A stretch of 64,000 bases of DNA. Source: Chitinophaga caeni (lineage in GTDB: Bacteria; Bacteroidota; Bacteroidia; Chitinophagales; Chitinophagaceae). A model generated the notes under the pieces. The model searched no databases. It was not told the DNA's origin and was given only the letters and a program-made list of their open reading frames with translations. The stretch is from the NCBI RefSeq assembly GCF_002557795.1, contig NZ_CP023777.1, forward strand, positions 3,109,001 to 3,173,000, in the 5' to 3' direction. The translations under genes were made by a program, and so were the position numbers. Below are positions 44,797 to 54,944 of the stretch, piece after piece. Position 1 is the first letter of the stretch, and the number at the start of each line of letters is the position of its first letter.

Positions 44797-46347
44797 CTAT
44801 TCTACGGGCGTCCCCAATTCCCTCCTGGCGCCTTCCAGCCGGTATACTTCCCAGTAGCGGGCCTCTTTTTGATTACGCTGCTGCCAAATTCTTTTTACCA
44901 GCGTTATCTTTTCGAAGTCATTAACATATATGGCCTCCGGATCTTTATAGTTTTCCGAAGTATTGATATAATAAGCATTTTCCCCTTTCTTGATATTACC
45001 TTCCAACCGGTTTAACCAGGCGAACTTATGCAGGCTGTTGATTTTTCCGAGTCCTACGGTACGTATTTTAAGCGGGTAAGTTATATATAAATAATAATGA
45101 CAGGCCGGGAACCATTTATCTATCACGACCGGATCGCCGGGCAACATGAGGCCGTTATCTATATCGAGCTGACGTATCTTCGAAAATTCATTTTTCATGT
45201 CTTTCCATCCGTACATATCCAAGGTAAAGTCACCGGCGCCAAACCGGGGCATCTGTTTACTGCCTATCGTACCGGGATAAAAATTGATGAGGGGCACAGA
45301 AAGTATGACCGCAACAATCATTAAGCTTGCCGAAGCATACATCCAGCGCTGTAATCGATATTTGCCCTTGTCAATATATGCATCTATAACAGAACCAGAA
45401 AGAAGCATAAGCGGAATAAATCCCGGTCCGCTCCAGTGCGGCAAGGTTGTTCTGAACAGGGAAATGAAACAGGTCGCGATAATTATGGGTAAGGCAAAAC
45501 ATTTTAGTGCGTTAGGTATTTTGTTTTTGGGAAATACCTGTTTGACTTTTCCGGCACAAAGGATATATATAATTATGTTGATCGGGTTGTTGTAGAATAA
45601 TTGTCCCGATAGTGTTGTGATGAAGGAATTGAAGTTTACAAAAGCACGGTGTACCTGGATCCTTTCCCCCTGGAACTTGAACATAATAAAATCATTCCCG
45701 GTGTTCCAAAGCAGGATCGGGGAAATAATAAGCAGGTAAATTAACAGGGAAATATACAAATTTGGCTTTTTAAAATAGCTGCGGTCGCATAGTAAAAAGT
45801 ACAAGCCCAACCCGGTGAAGAGGAAGGCGCCGTGTATCTTGCACATCGTAGCTAAGCCGGCGTAAAGGCCGAATAGTATAAAATACAACCTTTCTTTAGT
45901 GGGCGCGTTGCCAATTATTAGTTTGATCGCGGTATATATAGCCGCCAACCAAAATACCATTTGCGGTGAATCGGGCAAGATAAATAAACCCGCAATGATA
46001 CCGCTGTAAAAGGATGCATTGTACAAAACCGCTGCAATAAACCCTGTACGGCTATTCTTAATGGAAGTTCCTATTAAGAAAATTAAGTAAGTGCTGACAG
46101 CCGCGCTGATAATAGCCGTTAACCGCAACGTGAAATCGTTCACGATATGCAGGTTGAACGTACACATCCTTATGAATAAACCAACCAGCGGTGGGTGATC
46201 GAAGTGATTCCAATCCGGTTGTACCGCGTATGTGAAATAATACGATTCGTCGTTTCCGAGTTGAAATGAAATGGAAAGAATACACCTAGCAACAAAAGAT
46301 ACTATGATAATATAATAAGTATAACGGGAATATTTAAAGCTATACAT
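44797..46347 (-). CDS. Glycosyltransferase family 39 / ArnT-like membrane protein
   Basis: A 516-residue polytopic GT-C enzyme with about 11 membrane helices. The first periplasmic loop carries the catalytic-type acidic motif GNDESYYF (about residues 31-38) followed by WNHFDHPPLVGLFIR, typical of PMT/ArnT-like transferases that use polyprenyl-phosphate sugars. The C-terminal soluble part (about 370-516) is short. It could glycosylate lipid A or another envelope glycan or protein; the acceptor is not known. It lies upstream of the two-component operon and 129 bp after the PAP2 gene on the same strand. Confidence 0.87.
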   Translation of the reverse strand: MYSFKYSRYTYYIIIVSFVARCILSISFQLGNDESYYFTYAVQPDWNHFDHPPLVGLFIRMCTFNLHIVNDFTLRLTAIISAAVSTYLIFLIGTSIKNSRTGFIAAVLYNASFYSGIIAGLFILPDSPQMVFWLAAIYTAIKLIIGNAPTKERLYFILFGLYAGLATMCKIHGAFLFTGLGLYFLLCDRSYFKKPNLYISLLIYLLIISPILLWNTGNDFIMFKFQGERIQVHRAFVNFNSFITTLSGQLFYNNPINIIIYILCAGKVKQVFPKNKIPNALKCFALPIIIATCFISLFRTTLPHWSGPGFIPLMLLSGSVIDAYIDKGKYRLQRWMYASASLMIVAVILSVPLINFYPGTIGSKQMPRFGAGDFTLDMYGWKDMKNEFSKIRQLDIDNGLMLPGDPVVIDKWFPACHYYLYITYPLKIRTVGLGKINSLHKFAWLNRLEGNIKKGENAYYINTSENYKDPEAIYVNDFEKITLVKRIWQQRNQKEARYWEVYRLEGARRELGTPVE

Positions 46348-46475
46348 GTATAATATCGTTATTGATCAACAGTAATATTTGCATCCCAATTGTACTTGAA
46401 ACTTCCCCGGCTATTTGCTGTAATATAAAATTAATAAGAATTATGTAAGCTTGAACGCTGGATAATACTTCGTAT

Positions 46476-47171
46476 CTAAATTTTTATGGTTTCAAAGGTA
46501 TTGTATTTACGCTTCCAGGATGTTATTTTGAATATATACTCAATGGCAATAAATGATATATATGCGGTACAAACGCCCACTGCGGATCCGAACCAAACAT
46601 CTTCCAGGAAATGCTCCCCCAAATAAACCCTTGAGTATCCTGTTAGGCAAGCTGCTAAGAAAGCCGCCATAGCGATGTATGGATTCTTTCTATAGGCAAG
46701 CGACATGTACAATGCAATACAGAATGCGATAGCAGTGTGGCCGGAGGGAAATGAATATTTTTGATATAAAGTAATCCAACTTGCCGTCTGTACAACATTT
46801 TCTCCATAGCATGCTAGCGGGCGGAAATGGTCGAAGGCATGTTTTAACCAACTCACCAATAATGTATTCAATAAGGCGCTCGTTACAAGTCCTGCTAAGT
46901 ATTTATATTTTTTTTGGTAAATAAATAGCAATGCAAGCGGAATGAGAATCGTTCCGTTACCAAGGAATGAAAATACGGAGAAGAAAATATCGCCCGCGAA
47001 ACTTCTAAAATGGTTGATGGAAATAAATGCGAGCTCTTTACTGGCATTGAAGAAAATGAAGATCATACCGATATTCCAAAAGATGAAAAGCATGAAAAAT
47101 GGATTCATTTTTCGCAACTTTACATATGCAGGCTTCGTTATGCCGGGCGTGCTAACTAGTTGTAGGTCCAT
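46476..47171 (-). CDS. PAP2-family membrane phosphatase
   Basis: A 231-residue phosphatase with about six membrane helices. The three catalytic motifs are complete: KHAFDHFRPL (motif 1), PSGHTAIAF (motif 2) and SRVYLGEHFLEDVW (motif 3). Members dephosphorylate undecaprenyl diphosphate, phosphatidic acid or lipid A. With a GT39 enzyme downstream, recycling of the polyprenyl carrier or lipid A phosphate removal is a reasonable inference. It is divergent from the APC permease gene. Confidence 0.93.
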   Translation of the reverse strand: MDLQLVSTPGITKPAYVKLRKMNPFFMLFIFWNIGMIFIFFNASKELAFISINHFRSFAGDIFFSVFSFLGNGTILIPLALLFIYQKKYKYLAGLVTSALLNTLLVSWLKHAFDHFRPLACYGENVVQTASWITLYQKYSFPSGHTAIAFCIALYMSLAYRKNPYIAMAAFLAACLTGYSRVYLGEHFLEDVWFGSAVGVCTAYISFIAIEYIFKITSWKRKYNTFETIKI

Positions 47172-47416
47172 AATTTGATGATTTGAAGAACTGGATTATA
47201 TATTAACTAAATATTTTCCATATATTCAATCACATGATATGGACGTGAAAATAGAATGAATTATTATACATCAAAATACTTGGAAAAGACCTTAATGATT
47301 AAATAATCTAATAGAAACAATTATTTAACCACCGGGAAGGTTCAATGCGTTTCAACTTATTACCAGCATTCGATTTTTGTAACATTATTGCCTTTACTAC
47401 ATAAAATTTACAGCCT

Positions 47417-48697
47417 ATGGATAAGAAAATAAGCCTGAAAGAAGCTATTTCAATCGGGATAGGCGGGATGGTGGGCGGTGGGATATTCGCTGTTCTTGGT
47501 TTGGCGGTTTCATTAGCAGAAGGCGCTACGCCGGTCGCATTTCTATTCGCGGGTATCATTGCATTGATAACCTGCTATAGTTATGTAAAACTCTCCCTGG
47601 CTTACCCTGATAAAGGCGGTACCGTCCGTTTTATTAACGAGGCTTTCGGGGAATCGGTGTTTAGCGGTGGCGTCAATAACCTGTTATGGATCAGCTATAT
47701 AATAATGCTATCCCTCTATGCATCGGCCTTTGGGTCTTACGCGCCTAACTTGCTGGAGATATTCGGCAGGAAAATAGACTTCCATATATACGCGAGTTTC
47801 ATAATCATTTTGGCAACTATGATCAATTATTATAGTATCAAGGTGGTAGGACAAATCGAATCTTACGCGGTAACGATCAAGTTGGTTATCCTAATTACTT
47901 TTGTAATCATTGGTTTGTACGGCTTGTTCGGCAACTCTAATATAGATCAACTCGCCGTAACACACTGGGTAACGCCGGTAAAATTTCTTACAGGTGGGAT
48001 GGTTATCTTCGTTGCTTACGAGGGATTTGAATTAATTGCCAACGCGGCGCCTGATATTATTTCCCCGCAAAAAAATATCCCGAGAGCCTATTATTACTCA
48101 GTGATATTCGTTATCATATTATATATTCTTATCGCTATCGTTACCGTTGGTTCGCTACCTTTCGGTGAAATTGCGAAAGCTGAAGACTATGTGCTTGCAG
48201 AAGCGGCCAAGCCGATGCTTGGAAAAGCCGGGTTTTTCATTATCACGGTAGCGGCATTATTGTCAACTTTTTCAGCTATTAACGCATCTTTGTACGGTGG
48301 CAGCCGCGTCAATTACGAGCTGGCTGAAGATAATGAATTGCCGAAGCATCTCACCATGATGCTGTGGAACCAACCCGTTGGATTGATGATTACTGCCGTA
48401 TCTACATTGGTCTTAGTCAATCTGCTGGAATTGGAGAGCATATCTACTGCCGGTAGCGTGGGTTTCTTATTTATTTTCGCAACGGTAAACTTTGCCAGTT
48501 TCAAATTATATCAATCTATCAAGGGTAATAAAATTGTTCCATTACTGGGATTTTTTATGTGTTTGGCAGCATTGGCCATTCTTATTGCTCAACAATACAA
48601 TTCAAACAGGGCAGGCATCTATGTTACGTTGGCAATATTCATAAGTTGTTTTTTAAGCGAATGGATTTATAAACGTAGTCAAAATAATGCTGAATGA
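47417..48697 (+). CDS. APC-superfamily amino acid permease
   Basis: A 426-residue transporter with 12 predicted membrane helices. The N-terminal AISIGIGGMVGGGIFAVLGL segment is the APC helix-1 substrate-binding unwound region (G-x-G-G-x-x-G-G-G-I-F), and FLFAGIIALITCYSYVKLSL with AYPDKGG follows, as in the family. The YEGFELIANAAPDI motif in helix 6 is characteristic. It imports or exchanges amino acids or polyamines; the exact substrate is unknown. It is a single-gene unit divergent from PAP2. Confidence 0.9.
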   Translation: MDKKISLKEAISIGIGGMVGGGIFAVLGLAVSLAEGATPVAFLFAGIIALITCYSYVKLSLAYPDKGGTVRFINEAFGESVFSGGVNNLLWISYIIMLSLYASAFGSYAPNLLEIFGRKIDFHIYASFIIILATMINYYSIKVVGQIESYAVTIKLVILITFVIIGLYGLFGNSNIDQLAVTHWVTPVKFLTGGMVIFVAYEGFELIANAAPDIISPQKNIPRAYYYSVIFVIILYILIAIVTVGSLPFGEIAKAEDYVLAEAAKPMLGKAGFFIITVAALLSTFSAINASLYGGSRVNYELAEDNELPKHLTMMLWNQPVGLMITAVSTLVLVNLLELESISTAGSVGFLFIFATVNFASFKLYQSIKGNKIVPLLGFFMCLAALAILIAQQYNSNRAGIYVTLAIFISCFLSEWIYKRSQNNAE

Positions 48698-48858
48698 TTT
48701 ATATGTACTGTACTTGGATGCTTTCGTTAAATCGACTAGTTAATTTTAGTTTTTAGAAAGATGGGCAGAACAAAATCGGGGATCAATAGTTATATAGTTG
48801 TATGATTTTATTTTTCAGGATCACAAGTACAACTATCATTTAATTTAAATCCCCGGCC

Positions 48859-50784
48859 ATGTTTAATCTCGATAAAGATTTCAAAGCTTTCGCGAAAGGT
48901 CTTAAAGTTGACCACGAACCGGATTCCAGCAAGGAACAACAACGGAACACCCCCGAAAAATCGATGCCTTTCTCCGACCAGATCGGTAATTATCAAAGAA
49001 ATAAAGGACTGCCCCGCCAATCTTTTGATGACAGTAAAGTCTTCATTGTCGGGAGTGGCATTGGAGGAATGGCAGTGGCTTATTATATGATCCGCGATGG
49101 GCATATCCCGGCAGAGCATATCACTTTCCTGGAACAGTTGCATATAGAGGGAGGCTCTTTGGATGGCTCCGGCAATGCAAAGGAGGGATACCTAATTCGC
49201 GGTGGCCGGGAAATGGATATGACCTACGAGAACCTTTGGGATATGTTCCAGGATATTCCTGCCTTAGAAATGCCGCCACCTTACAGTGTTTTAGATGAAT
49301 ACAGGCTGGTTAATGATAATGATTCCAACTACTCCAAGGCCAGGTTGATTCATAAAAAAGGCTTGATCCAGGATTTTAGCAAATTCGGATTAGCCAAGAA
49401 GGATCAGTTAGCCATCATCAAACTTTTATTGAAGAAGAAAGAGGACCTGGATAATATCACGATCGAAGATTATTTCAGCGAATCTTTCCTGGCAAGCAAT
49501 TTCTGGACATTCTGGCGTACGATGTTCGCTTTTGAAAACTGGCACAGCCTCTTGGAATTAAAACTCTATATGCATCGGTTCTTACATGCGATCGATGGTT
49601 TGAATGACTTATCTTCCCTGGTTTTCCCGAAGTATAATCAATACGACACTTTCGTTACCCCCTTGCGCAATTTCTTGAAAGCAAAGGGTGTTAAAATCCA
49701 ATTTAACACGTTGACCAAGGATCTTGATATGCATGTTAATACCGAAGGGAAAGTCGTTAAAGAACTCATCACCGACCAAGGTGGAAAAGAAGTTCGAATC
49801 CCGGTAAGGGAAAACGATTTTGTGATCGTGACAACAGGCTCCATGACGGAAGATACGGCGTATGGCGACAATAAGAATGCGCCGGTAATTACCATCGATA
49901 ATAGCACCAGTGGCAAAAGCGCCGGGTGGATGTTATGGAAAAATCTTGCGGCCAAATCTACCGTGTTCGGTAAGCCGGAGAAGTTTTGCAATAATATTGA
50001 GAAGTCTGCATGGGAATCTGTTACACTAACCTGTAAACCCTCAGCTTTAGTTGAAAAACTTAAAGCTTATGCCGTCAATGATCCATATTCTGGTAAAACG
50101 GTTACCGGTGGAATTATTACCATTACGGATTCCAATTGGTTGATGAGTTTTACTTGCAATCGGCAACCGCATTTCCCCGGGCAGCCAGGTGATGTATTGG
50201 TCTTATGGGTATATGCTTTGTTCATGGATAAAGAAGGCGACTATGTTAAAAAGCGCATGCCGATGTGTACCGGTGACGAGATATTGGCTGAACTATGCTA
50301 CCATCTGGGTATCATTGACCAGCTAGATGATGTTATCAAAAATACGATCGTTAGGACTTCCTTTATGCCTTATATCACCTCCATGTTTATGCCGAGAGCT
50401 AAAGGGGATCGGCCCCGTGTTGTGCCTGATGGCTGTAAAAACTTGGCATTGATAGGACAATTTGTTGAAACGAATAACGATGTCGTATTTACGATGGAAA
50501 GTTCGGTGAGGACTGCCCGGATAGCGGTTTATGAACTGTTGAATTTAAATAAGCAAGTGCCTGATATCAATCCATTACAATATGATATCCGCCATTTATT
50601 AAAAGCAGCGAAAACGCTGAACGACGGCAAAACTTTCCTCGGGGAAGGATTACTCCGCAGGGTATTAAAGGGCACTTATTTTGAACATATTTTGCCGGTA
50701 GGAGATGTAGAAGAGGAACAAGATTCCTTCCTGGTAGAAAAAATCAACCAGTTTAAGGATTGGATTAAAGGAATTACGGGGTAA
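48859..50784 (+). CDS. ohyA: Oleate hydratase
   Basis: A 641-residue FAD-dependent hydratase that adds water to the cis-9 double bond of oleic acid to give 10-hydroxystearate (MCRA family). The FAD motif [12 protein letters not shown] lies at about residues 66-77, followed by [10 protein letters not shown], and [16 protein letters not shown] at about 115-130; Glu118 in the REM sequence corresponds in position to the catalytic Glu of characterised enzymes (inference by eye). Length is normal. The protein has no signal peptide. Roles proposed for the family are detoxification of unsaturated fatty acids and lipid remodelling. The transcript is closed by a bidirectional terminator. Confidence 0.95.
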   Translation: MFNLDKDFKAFAKGLKVDHEPDSSKEQQRNTPEKSMPFSDQIGNYQRNKGLPRQSFDDSKVFIVGSGIGGMAVAYYMIRDGHIPAEHITFLEQLHIEGGSLDGSGNAKEGYLIRGGREMDMTYENLWDMFQDIPALEMPPPYSVLDEYRLVNDNDSNYSKARLIHKKGLIQDFSKFGLAKKDQLAIIKLLLKKKEDLDNITIEDYFSESFLASNFWTFWRTMFAFENWHSLLELKLYMHRFLHAIDGLNDLSSLVFPKYNQYDTFVTPLRNFLKAKGVKIQFNTLTKDLDMHVNTEGKVVKELITDQGGKEVRIPVRENDFVIVTTGSMTEDTAYGDNKNAPVITIDNSTSGKSAGWMLWKNLAAKSTVFGKPEKFCNNIEKSAWESVTLTCKPSALVEKLKAYAVNDPYSGKTVTGGIITITDSNWLMSFTCNRQPHFPGQPGDVLVLWVYALFMDKEGDYVKKRMPMCTGDEILAELCYHLGIIDQLDDVIKNTIVRTSFMPYITSMFMPRAKGDRPRVVPDGCKNLALIGQFVETNNDVVFTMESSVRTARIAVYELLNLNKQVPDINPLQYDIRHLLKAAKTLNDGKTFLGEGLLRRVLKGTYFEHILPVGDVEEEQDSFLVEKINQFKDWIKGITG

Positions 50785-50804
50785 GCTACGGTTCAACTTC
50801 TCTG

Positions 50805-50842
50805 ATGACAGGGGCAACCATCTTTGTGGTTGTCCCTGTCAT
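50805..50842. terminator. Bidirectional terminator between oleate hydratase and aldo/keto reductase
   Basis: ATGACAGGGGCAACCA pairs with TGGTTGTCCCTGTCAT (16 bp, one G-U-type mismatch) and sits between convergent genes with T runs on the plus-strand exit. Confidence 0.88.
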
Positions 50843-50969
50843 TTATTTTTTAACTAGGATTATAGCAACACACCCGGTGTAGTACAGTTATAGCAAATTA
50901 ATTTGGATGTTGCATAACAAACAGAAATGTTTAACCGGGAATAACTGTATCATGATCTCCTTATAATTA

Positions 50970-51959
50970 TTAAGCCATCAAGGCTCCCATTAACATCTCG
51001 GGATATCGTGTTCCTGAAACCACACCCGCCGGTAAAATCTCATCGATACTTTTTAGCTCTTCGGCGCTTAAATTCACATCCCCGGCAGCGATATTTTCTT
51101 CCAAGGTTTTTATGCGTTTCGTACCGGGTATCGCTATGATATTTTCACCCTGTGCTAATACCCATGCAATGGCCAGTTGTGCGGGAGTACAGCCTTTATC
51201 TGCCGCTAAGCTTTCTACCCGCTTAACCAGTTCCAGGTTCTTGTAAAAATTCTCTCCCTGGAAACGTGGCATATGCACCCGGTGATCCTTGATGTCCCCG
51301 GGATTCTTGATGTCCCCGCTTAAAAATCCGCGGCTTAAGGGCGAATAAGCCACCAGTCCTATACCGAGTTCCTTAGTTGTTGGCAATACTTCCGATTCAA
51401 TATCCCTGCTCCATAATGAATATTCAATTTGTAATGCTGTAATCGGGTGAACAGTTGCAGCCCGGCGCAGCGTGTCGGCTGATGCTTCCGATAAACCGAT
51501 GTACCTGATAACACCTTTTTGTACCAGGTCCGCTAAAGCGCCCACGGTTTCTTCTACCGGAACATTGGGATCAACCCTCGCCGGCGTGTATAAATCGATG
51601 TAATCCGTTTTCAATCTTTGCAAGCTGAACAGCACCGCGTTGCGTAAATAGTCGGGGTGTGCGTTTACCGGCCCGAAGCCGACGCTGCCATTAGGTCCAG
51701 GGGATCTAAATTGCCCGGTTTTTAAAGATATAAATGCTTGTTCCCTCTTGCCTTTGATCGCTTTGGAAATAATTTCTTCATTATGTCCCATGCCGTAAAA
51801 GTCGGCAGTGTCTAGGAAGTTATGTCCCAGTGCTAAAGCCCTTTCAATGGTCGCGACAGATTGTTCATCATCGCTTTCTCCATAAGCGCCTGACATTCCC
51901 ATGCAGCCTAAGCCTACCGCTGAAACGAGCGGCCCGTTTGTTCCAAGTTTCCTATTCAT
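50970..51959 (-). CDS. Aldo/keto reductase with altered catalytic His position
   Basis: A 329-residue TIM-barrel oxidoreductase that uses NADPH. The N-terminal LVSAVGLGCMGMSGAYGESD and the catalytic Asp/Tyr segment LDTADFYGMGHNEE are intact, and the Lys appears in ISLKTGQF. Where most relatives read YYQHRVDP, this protein reads LYTPARVDP, so the usual catalytic His is absent; a sub-branch with PAR in this place is known to me from the family, so it is likely a natural variant rather than a dead enzyme. Substrate unknown. The AraC regulator gene lies 63 bp upstream on the same strand. Confidence 0.9.
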   Translation of the reverse strand: MNRKLGTNGPLVSAVGLGCMGMSGAYGESDDEQSVATIERALALGHNFLDTADFYGMGHNEEIISKAIKGKREQAFISLKTGQFRSPGPNGSVGFGPVNAHPDYLRNAVLFSLQRLKTDYIDLYTPARVDPNVPVEETVGALADLVQKGVIRYIGLSEASADTLRRAATVHPITALQIEYSLWSRDIESEVLPTTKELGIGLVAYSPLSRGFLSGDIKNPGDIKDHRVHMPRFQGENFYKNLELVKRVESLAADKGCTPAQLAIAWVLAQGENIIAIPGTKRIKTLEENIAAGDVNLSAEELKSIDEILPAGVVSGTRYPEMLMGALMA

Positions 51960-52022
51960 AATATGTAGTATTTGTAAAACAAAGTTCTACATCTGGAAGA
52001 AAAGGAACCCGGACAAAGCGTA

Positions 52023-52880
52023 TTATTTCCCTGACAAATCCTGAACGAAGCCAGAAACCGTTTTTCCCGTAACTTTTTTAAACAAGCGGGAAAAGTATTC
52101 AGGATCATTATAGCCAAGGTCAAATGCCAGCTCCTTGACAGAGCTTTCAGAATAGTACAGTCGCCGCTTAGCCTCTAAAATAAGCCTGTTGGTAATAAAT
52201 TCTTTGGGAGAGAGGCCGGAGTAATGTTTAACGATGTAATACAAGCTGTTGGTATTCAAGGCAAGTTTTGCCGCGATGTCATTAATCGTTGGATGCTCCC
52301 TGAGCTGCTCTTCAACGAATTGTTTAAAGCCGATGTATTTCGATAGCTTATCTTCCACGAGGTTTTCACGGCTTAAAAAATACGCCGTATTGATCTCTGT
52401 CAATAAGCTGTTGAGATGGGCTAATATCAATTCCGTATCCGCATCTGCCGTACTTAATAATTCGGCCAGCATACCGAAGATGTGTTGCAATCGCTGGGCG
52501 GCATTTCCCGTAAAGTGTATCTTTTGTTGGTTAAAGGGATTAATAAGAAAGGGGTATTGCTTGGGCAACCTTGATAAACAACTTTCGTCAAAAGCCAACT
52601 TATAATAGTCGGTTCCCTGCTTGCTCGGCGGTAATTGGTGTATTTGATGGGGCAAAATAAAAAGAAGTTCGCCGGAGGCTACATCGTAATGTTGCAAGTC
52701 CACGCTGTGTCGGGTAGTACCATCTATCATGAAGATGAAGAAATAATGCGTCTTACGGTGTGTTAAGCTGTATTGCTTGATTACCGCTAAAGGCAACTGG
52801 CCGAAATTCGGCGCAACTAACCTGATCGGTAAAGTATGATGTTGCGTGTGTTGAAAAATGTATGGGCTAAGGTTTTCCAT
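52023..52880 (-). CDS. AraC-family transcriptional regulator
   Basis: A 285-residue regulator with an N-terminal cupin-like ligand-binding domain (about 1-170; HSVDLQHYDVASGELLFILP and HQIHQLPP are cupin-style) and a C-terminal AraC DNA-binding domain (INDIAAKLALNTNSLYYIVK, then KELAFDLGYNDPEYFSRLFK and KKVTGKTVSGF). It reads into the aldo/keto reductase gene 63 bp downstream, so control of that gene is likely. The effector is unknown. Confidence 0.93.
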   Translation of the reverse strand: MENLSPYIFQHTQHHTLPIRLVAPNFGQLPLAVIKQYSLTHRKTHYFFIFMIDGTTRHSVDLQHYDVASGELLFILPHQIHQLPPSKQGTDYYKLAFDESCLSRLPKQYPFLINPFNQQKIHFTGNAAQRLQHIFGMLAELLSTADADTELILAHLNSLLTEINTAYFLSRENLVEDKLSKYIGFKQFVEEQLREHPTINDIAAKLALNTNSLYYIVKHYSGLSPKEFITNRLILEAKRRLYYSESSVKELAFDLGYNDPEYFSRLFKKVTGKTVSGFVQDLSGK

Positions 52881-53045
52881 GGTTCAAAAGTAAGGAAATT
52901 GATACTGCTAAAATGGTAAGCATCTGTTTTATATCTTATCCATAATTCTTATTTTCAAGGCATCCATCACCCATCAATTGTATCGGGTAAAAAAGTTTTA
53001 TTTTTTTATTGTAGCTTGCCGTGAATAATTAATATACCTATTTTA

Positions 53046-53639
53046 TTGCCTTCTCCCGGTACATATCAAGAAAATGAATTGTTGGTCAAAGTTGCTTCCG
53101 GCGATAAATATGCGCTGGCGGAAGTGTACAAACTCACGTATACCCGGTTGTATTTCATTGCCAAGCGCTTGGTAGATGAAGATACGGCCAAAGATATCGT
53201 ATCGGAATCTTATGTCAAGCTGCTTCATCAACCCAGGTCTTTTGAAAGCCTGGCACACATCGCCAATTATCTTGCTATCATGACTCGGAATGCTTGTATT
53301 GACTGGCTGAAATCAGAAAAAAAAGAACAGCTTGAGCAAGAGGCATTTAATTATATCACCGGGGATGGTCTTGAACTAGGTGCCCATGAGCAGGATGATA
53401 TCAGGGCCGCATTATATAAAATGGTATTAGACGAGATTGAAAAATTACCGAAGCTGGCAAGAACTGTCTTCAAATTGAGCTATATCGAAGGTAAATCGAA
53501 TGCCGATATTTCGGAAATATTAAATATCAAAGACAAAACAGTCCGCAATAAAAAGGCCGAAGCGCTCCGGGCATTAAGGCTTAGCCTGGGCCCTGCTTGC
53601 ACGCTGATCGGCATTTTAAAAATTTTCCCGGGAATTTAG
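53046..53639 (+). CDS. ECF RNA polymerase sigma factor (Bacteroidota FecI-like)
   Basis: A 197-residue sigma factor beginning at TTG (53046); no in-frame ATG lies upstream before a stop, and the next internal Met comes after region 2 has begun. Region 2 includes LVDEDTAKDIVSESYVKLLH and IANYLAIMTRNACIDWLKSE; region 4 is KSNADISEILNIKDKTVRNK. The FecR gene follows after 37 bp. It should drive the downstream susCD genes. A Bacteroidota promoter is not obvious, and the unusual start codon could limit its translation. Confidence 0.92.
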   Translation: MPSPGTYQENELLVKVASGDKYALAEVYKLTYTRLYFIAKRLVDEDTAKDIVSESYVKLLHQPRSFESLAHIANYLAIMTRNACIDWLKSEKKEQLEQEAFNYITGDGLELGAHEQDDIRAALYKMVLDEIEKLPKLARTVFKLSYIEGKSNADISEILNIKDKTVRNKKAEALRALRLSLGPACTLIGILKIFPGI

Positions 53640-53676
53640 GGGACATTCATCATCTTTTCCAGTATATATATTATCT

Positions 53677-54828
53677 ATGGATTACACTTCTAATAGTGAA
53701 CATATCGCCGCGTTGATTTTTAAATCGATGAAAGCGGAGCTTTCGCAAGATGAACAGGCCGAATTGGATGCCTGGAAACGCCGCGATCCTGCTAACGAAG
53801 CTCTTTTTATAGCGCTGACGGACCGGGCGATGCTCCAGCATGAATTGGGACAGCTATTGGATGTAGAAGCCAGGATTCAACATAAACTGGGCTTAGAGGA
53901 AGATTTGCCAACTAAACTCCGTCCTGTAAGGAATCCTGTTTATAAATGGATCGGGGTGGCCGCTTCCGTAATTTTGATATCGGCCTTGACTTATTTCTAC
54001 TGGAAACCGGATCGTGCAAGGGTGGTTGAAGCGATTCATCCCGGTACGGATAAAGCGGTGCTTACCCTGGCAGACGGTTCCACTATTTTGTTGGATAGCA
54101 CCGGGAACAGGTTTATCAAGCAAGGAAATGCTTCCGTACATCAAGCAGGTGGCTTATTGAGCTATGAAATGAAACGTAACGGGAAGGATAACCCTGTTTA
54201 CAACACATTGAGCACACCCAAAGGCGGACAATTTAAAGTGGTATTGCCGGATGGTTCCCGGGCTTGGCTCAATGCCGCGTCTTCCATCCGTTTTCCGTTG
54301 GCATTCCAGGAAAATGAAAGGCGCATAGAAATAAGCGGGGAGGTCTTCCTCGATGTAGCGCAGGATGTTCAGGCTCCTTTCAAAGTAAAGGTGGGCGATG
54401 ACTTGGAAATCCGGGTACTCGGTACCCAGTTCAATATCGATGCATATTCAAGTTCCGGAAATATTCAAACTACCTTGTTGGAAGGTAGCGTAGGAATAAT
54501 AAGAGATGGAAGGCAAATATTATTAAGTCCCGGTGAACAGGCTGTGGCCACACCTGCGCAAATAAAGGTGAATAAAGCCAACCTGGATAAAGTGATCGCT
54601 TGGAAAAACGGGATGTTCAACTTCGAAGATGTAAGTCTCAAAGAAGCTATGGAAGAAATCGAGCGCTGGTACGATATCGAGGTTATTTATGAAAATGGTG
54701 TGCCGGAGATGAGTTTTTCCGGTAAGATCAGCCGCGATATCAGCCTGGATGAACTTTTACAGGTTTTTGCAGGAACGGATTTGAAATTTAGATGGGAGCC
54801 GGGAAGGAAATTGATCATTACCAAGTAA
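53677..54828 (+). CDS. FecR-family anti-sigma factor
   Basis: A 383-residue membrane regulator parallel to the one at 16812. It has a cytoplasmic N-terminus (1-88), one membrane helix at about 90-108 (WIGVAASVILISALTYFYW), a periplasmic FecR domain (YNTLSTPKGGQFKVVLPDGS, EISGEVFLDVAQD) and a C-terminal DUF4974 domain (VSLKEAMEEIERWYDIEVIY and onward). Position between an ECF sigma and an STN-type SusC defines the role as signal relay. It begins 37 bp after the sigma gene. Confidence 0.94.
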   Translation: MDYTSNSEHIAALIFKSMKAELSQDEQAELDAWKRRDPANEALFIALTDRAMLQHELGQLLDVEARIQHKLGLEEDLPTKLRPVRNPVYKWIGVAASVILISALTYFYWKPDRARVVEAIHPGTDKAVLTLADGSTILLDSTGNRFIKQGNASVHQAGGLLSYEMKRNGKDNPVYNTLSTPKGGQFKVVLPDGSRAWLNAASSIRFPLAFQENERRIEISGEVFLDVAQDVQAPFKVKVGDDLEIRVLGTQFNIDAYSSSGNIQTTLLEGSVGIIRDGRQILLSPGEQAVATPAQIKVNKANLDKVIAWKNGMFNFEDVSLKEAMEEIERWYDIEVIYENGVPEMSFSGKISRDISLDELLQVFAGTDLKFRWEPGRKLIITK

Positions 54829-54862
54829 AGCAATCAAAATCGAATCTTCTATAAAACAGTAA

Positions 54863-54888
54863 ACCGGAAGTGCGCTAACACTCCCGGT
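54863..54888 (+). promoter_or_regulatory. Hairpin in the fecR-susC junction (module 2)
   Basis: ACCGGAAGTG (54863-54872) pairs with CACTCCCGGT (54879-54888) with one mismatch and a 6-nt loop. It matches the hairpin at 18008-18032 in sequence, position and distance to the downstream susC start, although the two modules are 37 kb apart. Confidence 0.5.
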
Positions 54889-54944
54889 AATATCAGGCTG
54901 AATAGAAGTGACACGGAAATATCTCTTTTTATCAACCAAAACGA

